From contig DATCIH010000082.1 in NCBI GenBank assembly GCA_036507955.1, positions 1 through 26,182 of the forward strand: a stretch of DNA of 26,182 nt, in the 5' to 3' direction. Positions 24,706-26,182 of the stretch are shown here, piece by piece. Under the pieces are notes generated by a model. The model ran no database searches, had not been told where the DNA came from, and was given only the letters and a program-made list of their open reading frames with translations. A program made the translations under genes and the position numbers. Source of the DNA: DATCIH01 sp036507955 (GTDB taxonomy: Bacteria; Bacillota; Clostridia; Clostridiales; Clostridiaceae). The first letter of the stretch is position 1, and every line of letters starts with the position of its first letter.

Positions 24706-25848
24706 CTATCCCCAAAAAAGAACTTCATTTCCTTTAAGTTTTAGTAAAGCTTCAAAGTAGAAATAATCCCCATAAATAAGAGACATATTTCTGGAGTCTT
24801 CCTGATGGTAGGCTCCAGTACCCATTTTCAATAATTCCTGGCAATCCTCACTAAAATCTGCACATTTTTCTGTTAAAGCTTTTAATATATTTACTGCATT
24901 ATCTAAGTAGAGAGCCTTTTCAAATTCTCCCACATATTTTGAAATTTCAATAAGCCCACAAGCCGCTATAGCACCTGCTGAGCTATCCTTTACTACTGGT
25001 GATTTAGGTGCTCTAAAGTCACAATTGGGAACAAAATCCTCTTGAATACAAGAAATAAAATAATGTGCTACCTTTTTTGCAATGTTTAAATATTTTTCAT
25101 CTTTTGTGTGAATATAGCTTAGTATAAAGCCGTATAAAGCCCAGGACTGTCCTCTTGACCAAGAGGAACCCACTGCATATCCTTGCCCTGCAAGACTTTC
25201 TTTTTCTTCACCTGTATTTTCATCAAATACTACTATATGTTTAACGGAACCATCTTCTCTAACAAAGTGTTTAGCTGCTTTATCTGCATGGGCTCTTGCA
25301 ATAGCAGCAAATCTGTCATCCTTTGACTGTCCACTAGCCCAGTAAAGTATAGGAATATTTAACATGCAATCTATAATCCCCCAGCCTATACAATCATCGT
25401 TCCAAGCTCTTATATAACCACCCTTTAGGTTAAATCTTGAAGCTAAAATACTTGCAGCAAGCATTCCACGGTTTTTAGATTGATTATTGCCTGTAATCTT
25501 GTAGTCAGCTATTGCTGATGTTTCCCACATGAAACCAACATCATGATGTAAGCCTTCAAAGCCTAAAAGCGCATTATCTAACTTCTTTTCAATAGCTTCT
25601 GCCGTAGTTTTATAAAATTCATCTTTAGTTTTTAGGTACATTAGCCATAGTATTCCAGGGTAAAAACCATTGGTCCACCAGTACATACCATTGCTATAGC
25701 TTGAGTCTGCGGCGTACTTGTCATCAAAAATCCCATTTGTTGTAGTGAACGGAATTGTATCACCTATTTGTCTTGTGGTTTTTGAAAGTTTTTTATTAAC
25801 CTTCTCGATGGTCTGATCAAGCCACATTTTATTTGCTCCTGTTAACAT
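24706..25848 (-). CDS. GH88 unsaturated glucuronyl hydrolase
   Basis: Removes the 4,5-unsaturated uronic acid left at the non-reducing end of oligosaccharides by polysaccharide lyases, by hydration of the double bond, yielding 5-dehydro-4-deoxy-D-glucuronate for KduI. An (alpha/alpha)6-barrel protein of 380 residues with no signal peptide, so cytoplasmic. Family motifs: YWWTNGFYPGILWLMY (56-71), HHDVGFMW with Asp103, GIIDCMLNIPILYW with Asp160 and GYAVGSSWSRGQSWALYGF (223-241). Asp103 and Asp160 correspond to the two conserved catalytic-site acids. ATG 25848 follows GGAGGAGAGATAAC; an alternative ATG at residue 8 also has an AGGAG. The start overlaps the stop of the upstream fragment by 7 bases. 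GH88 rather than GH105 is favoured by the overall motif set. Confidence 0.93.
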   Translation of the reverse strand: MLTGANKMWLDQTIEKVNKKLSKTTRQIGDTIPFTTTNGIFDDKYAADSSYSNGMYWWTNGFYPGILWLMYLKTKDEFYKTTAEAIEKKLDNALLGFEGLHHDVGFMWETSAIADYKITGNNQSKNRGMLAASILASRFNLKGGYIRAWNDDCIGWGIIDCMLNIPILYWASGQSKDDRFAAIARAHADKAAKHFVREDGSVKHIVVFDENTGEEKESLAGQGYAVGSSWSRGQSWALYGFILSYIHTKDEKYLNIAKKVAHYFISCIQEDFVPNCDFRAPKSPVVKDSSAGAIAACGLIEISKYVGEFEKALYLDNAVNILKALTEKCADFSEDCQELLKMGTGAYHQEDSRNMSLIYGDYFYFEALLKLKGNEVLFWG

Positions 25849-26027
25849 GTTATCTCTCCTCCAATTTCAATAAAAACTGCCGATCTAGGTAATAATAAAT
25901 CTTCATTTATTGGGTATTGAAAATGTTTAATGCTCTTTAAATCCTCCAATAATACTGGATAAGAAGAATGATTTATTATTACAATACCATTATCAAATAC
26001 TGCAGTTTCCACATTTTTTTGATAGGG
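25842..26027 (-). pseudogene. C-terminal fragment of a gene upstream of GH88
   Basis: An open frame closed upstream by TAA at 26030-26028 and ending at TAA 25844-25842 reads VETAVFDNGIVIINHSSYPV then LLEDLKSIKHFQYP and PRSAVFIEIGGEI. The pattern resembles the C-terminal beta domain of glycoside hydrolases or similar (a DNG-VII-N strand, a terminal FIEI strand). No start codon with ribosome binding site is present. Its stop overlaps the GH88 start by 7 bases, the arrangement of a coupled operon, so an originally larger gene was probably cut off near 26030. Family not identified. Bases 26028-26182 contain nothing else I can support. Confidence 0.45.
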
Positions 26028-26182
26028 TTATACCGGCAACCAAGGAAGCTGCTTAGTTCTACTTGAACATTTTTTAGAAAAGTAGTGACCTAAATAATTA
26101 GCCTAACTTAATTAGACAATGAACATTTAAAAATTCATTATTGCACCAAGGGGTTAGTGTTCACTTTTTCTAAAGTTAAATT

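Noticed and set aside
4147..26060. CCAAGGAAGC-like match between about 4150 (reverse) and about 26040 as paired insertion sequence ends
   Set aside because: Only about ten bases agree, the flanks differ and no transposase or target duplication is seen.

Overview
The window is AT-rich DNA with short intergenic gaps, strong AGGAGG-type ribosome binding sites and some TTG/GTG starts. Together with its gene set (PadR, LytTR and GHKL regulators, a Clostridium-type chemoreceptor, an enoate reductase and an anaerobic flavin/Fe-S membrane redox protein) this points to an anaerobic Firmicute, most likely Clostridium or a close relative. I see no rRNA, tRNA, CRISPR array or intact transposase.

Left part (1-6758). 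A partial minus-strand gene with a PD-(D/E)XK-like motif enters from the left edge. Next is a two-gene operon: ApbE flavin transferase, then a membrane 4Fe-4S protein fused to two FMN-binding domains, which are ApbE's likely substrates. Its promoter carries three TTTAAG hexamers at exact 11-bp spacing. A decayed YhcG (DUF1016) nuclease gene and a chemoreceptor gene follow. The chemoreceptor lies between two direct copies of an unrecognised repeat of about 140 bp.

Regulatory block (6759-12278). Four minus-strand genes, overlapping or 4 bp apart, encode two complete two-component systems: LytTR regulator, GHKL kinase, CiaR-like OmpR regulator and HisKA kinase. Upstream lies a divergent gene for a small single-pass membrane protein, with a tandem LytTR-type site between them. 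A PadR regulator plus membrane protein pair follows. CiaR-type regulators are known to bind TTTAAG-N5-TTTAAG, so the OmpR regulator may control the distant apbE operon.

Stress and housekeeping block (12340-16615). clpB, a nitroreductase-like gene and adk run on the minus strand and end at a terminator. A large nested hairpin lies in the clpB leader.

Decayed zone (16947-20959). An intact EamA transporter gene sits among gene remnants: a lipocalin-like CrtC/AttH gene with two frameshifts, several plus-strand fragments, a 2-enoate reductase with a 5' frameshift and an internal deletion, and the stub of a divergent TetR regulator.

Uronate block (20984-26027). A LacI regulator, KduD, KduI and a carbohydrate-binding-like protein form an operon ending at a terminator. 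Upstream, in the same direction, is a GH88 unsaturated glucuronyl hydrolase. GH88 should release unsaturated uronate from oligosaccharides, and KduI and KduD should convert it to 2-keto-3-deoxygluconate. Two identical LacI-type operators bracket the LacI promoter. A truncated reading frame precedes GH88 and ends abruptly near the right edge.
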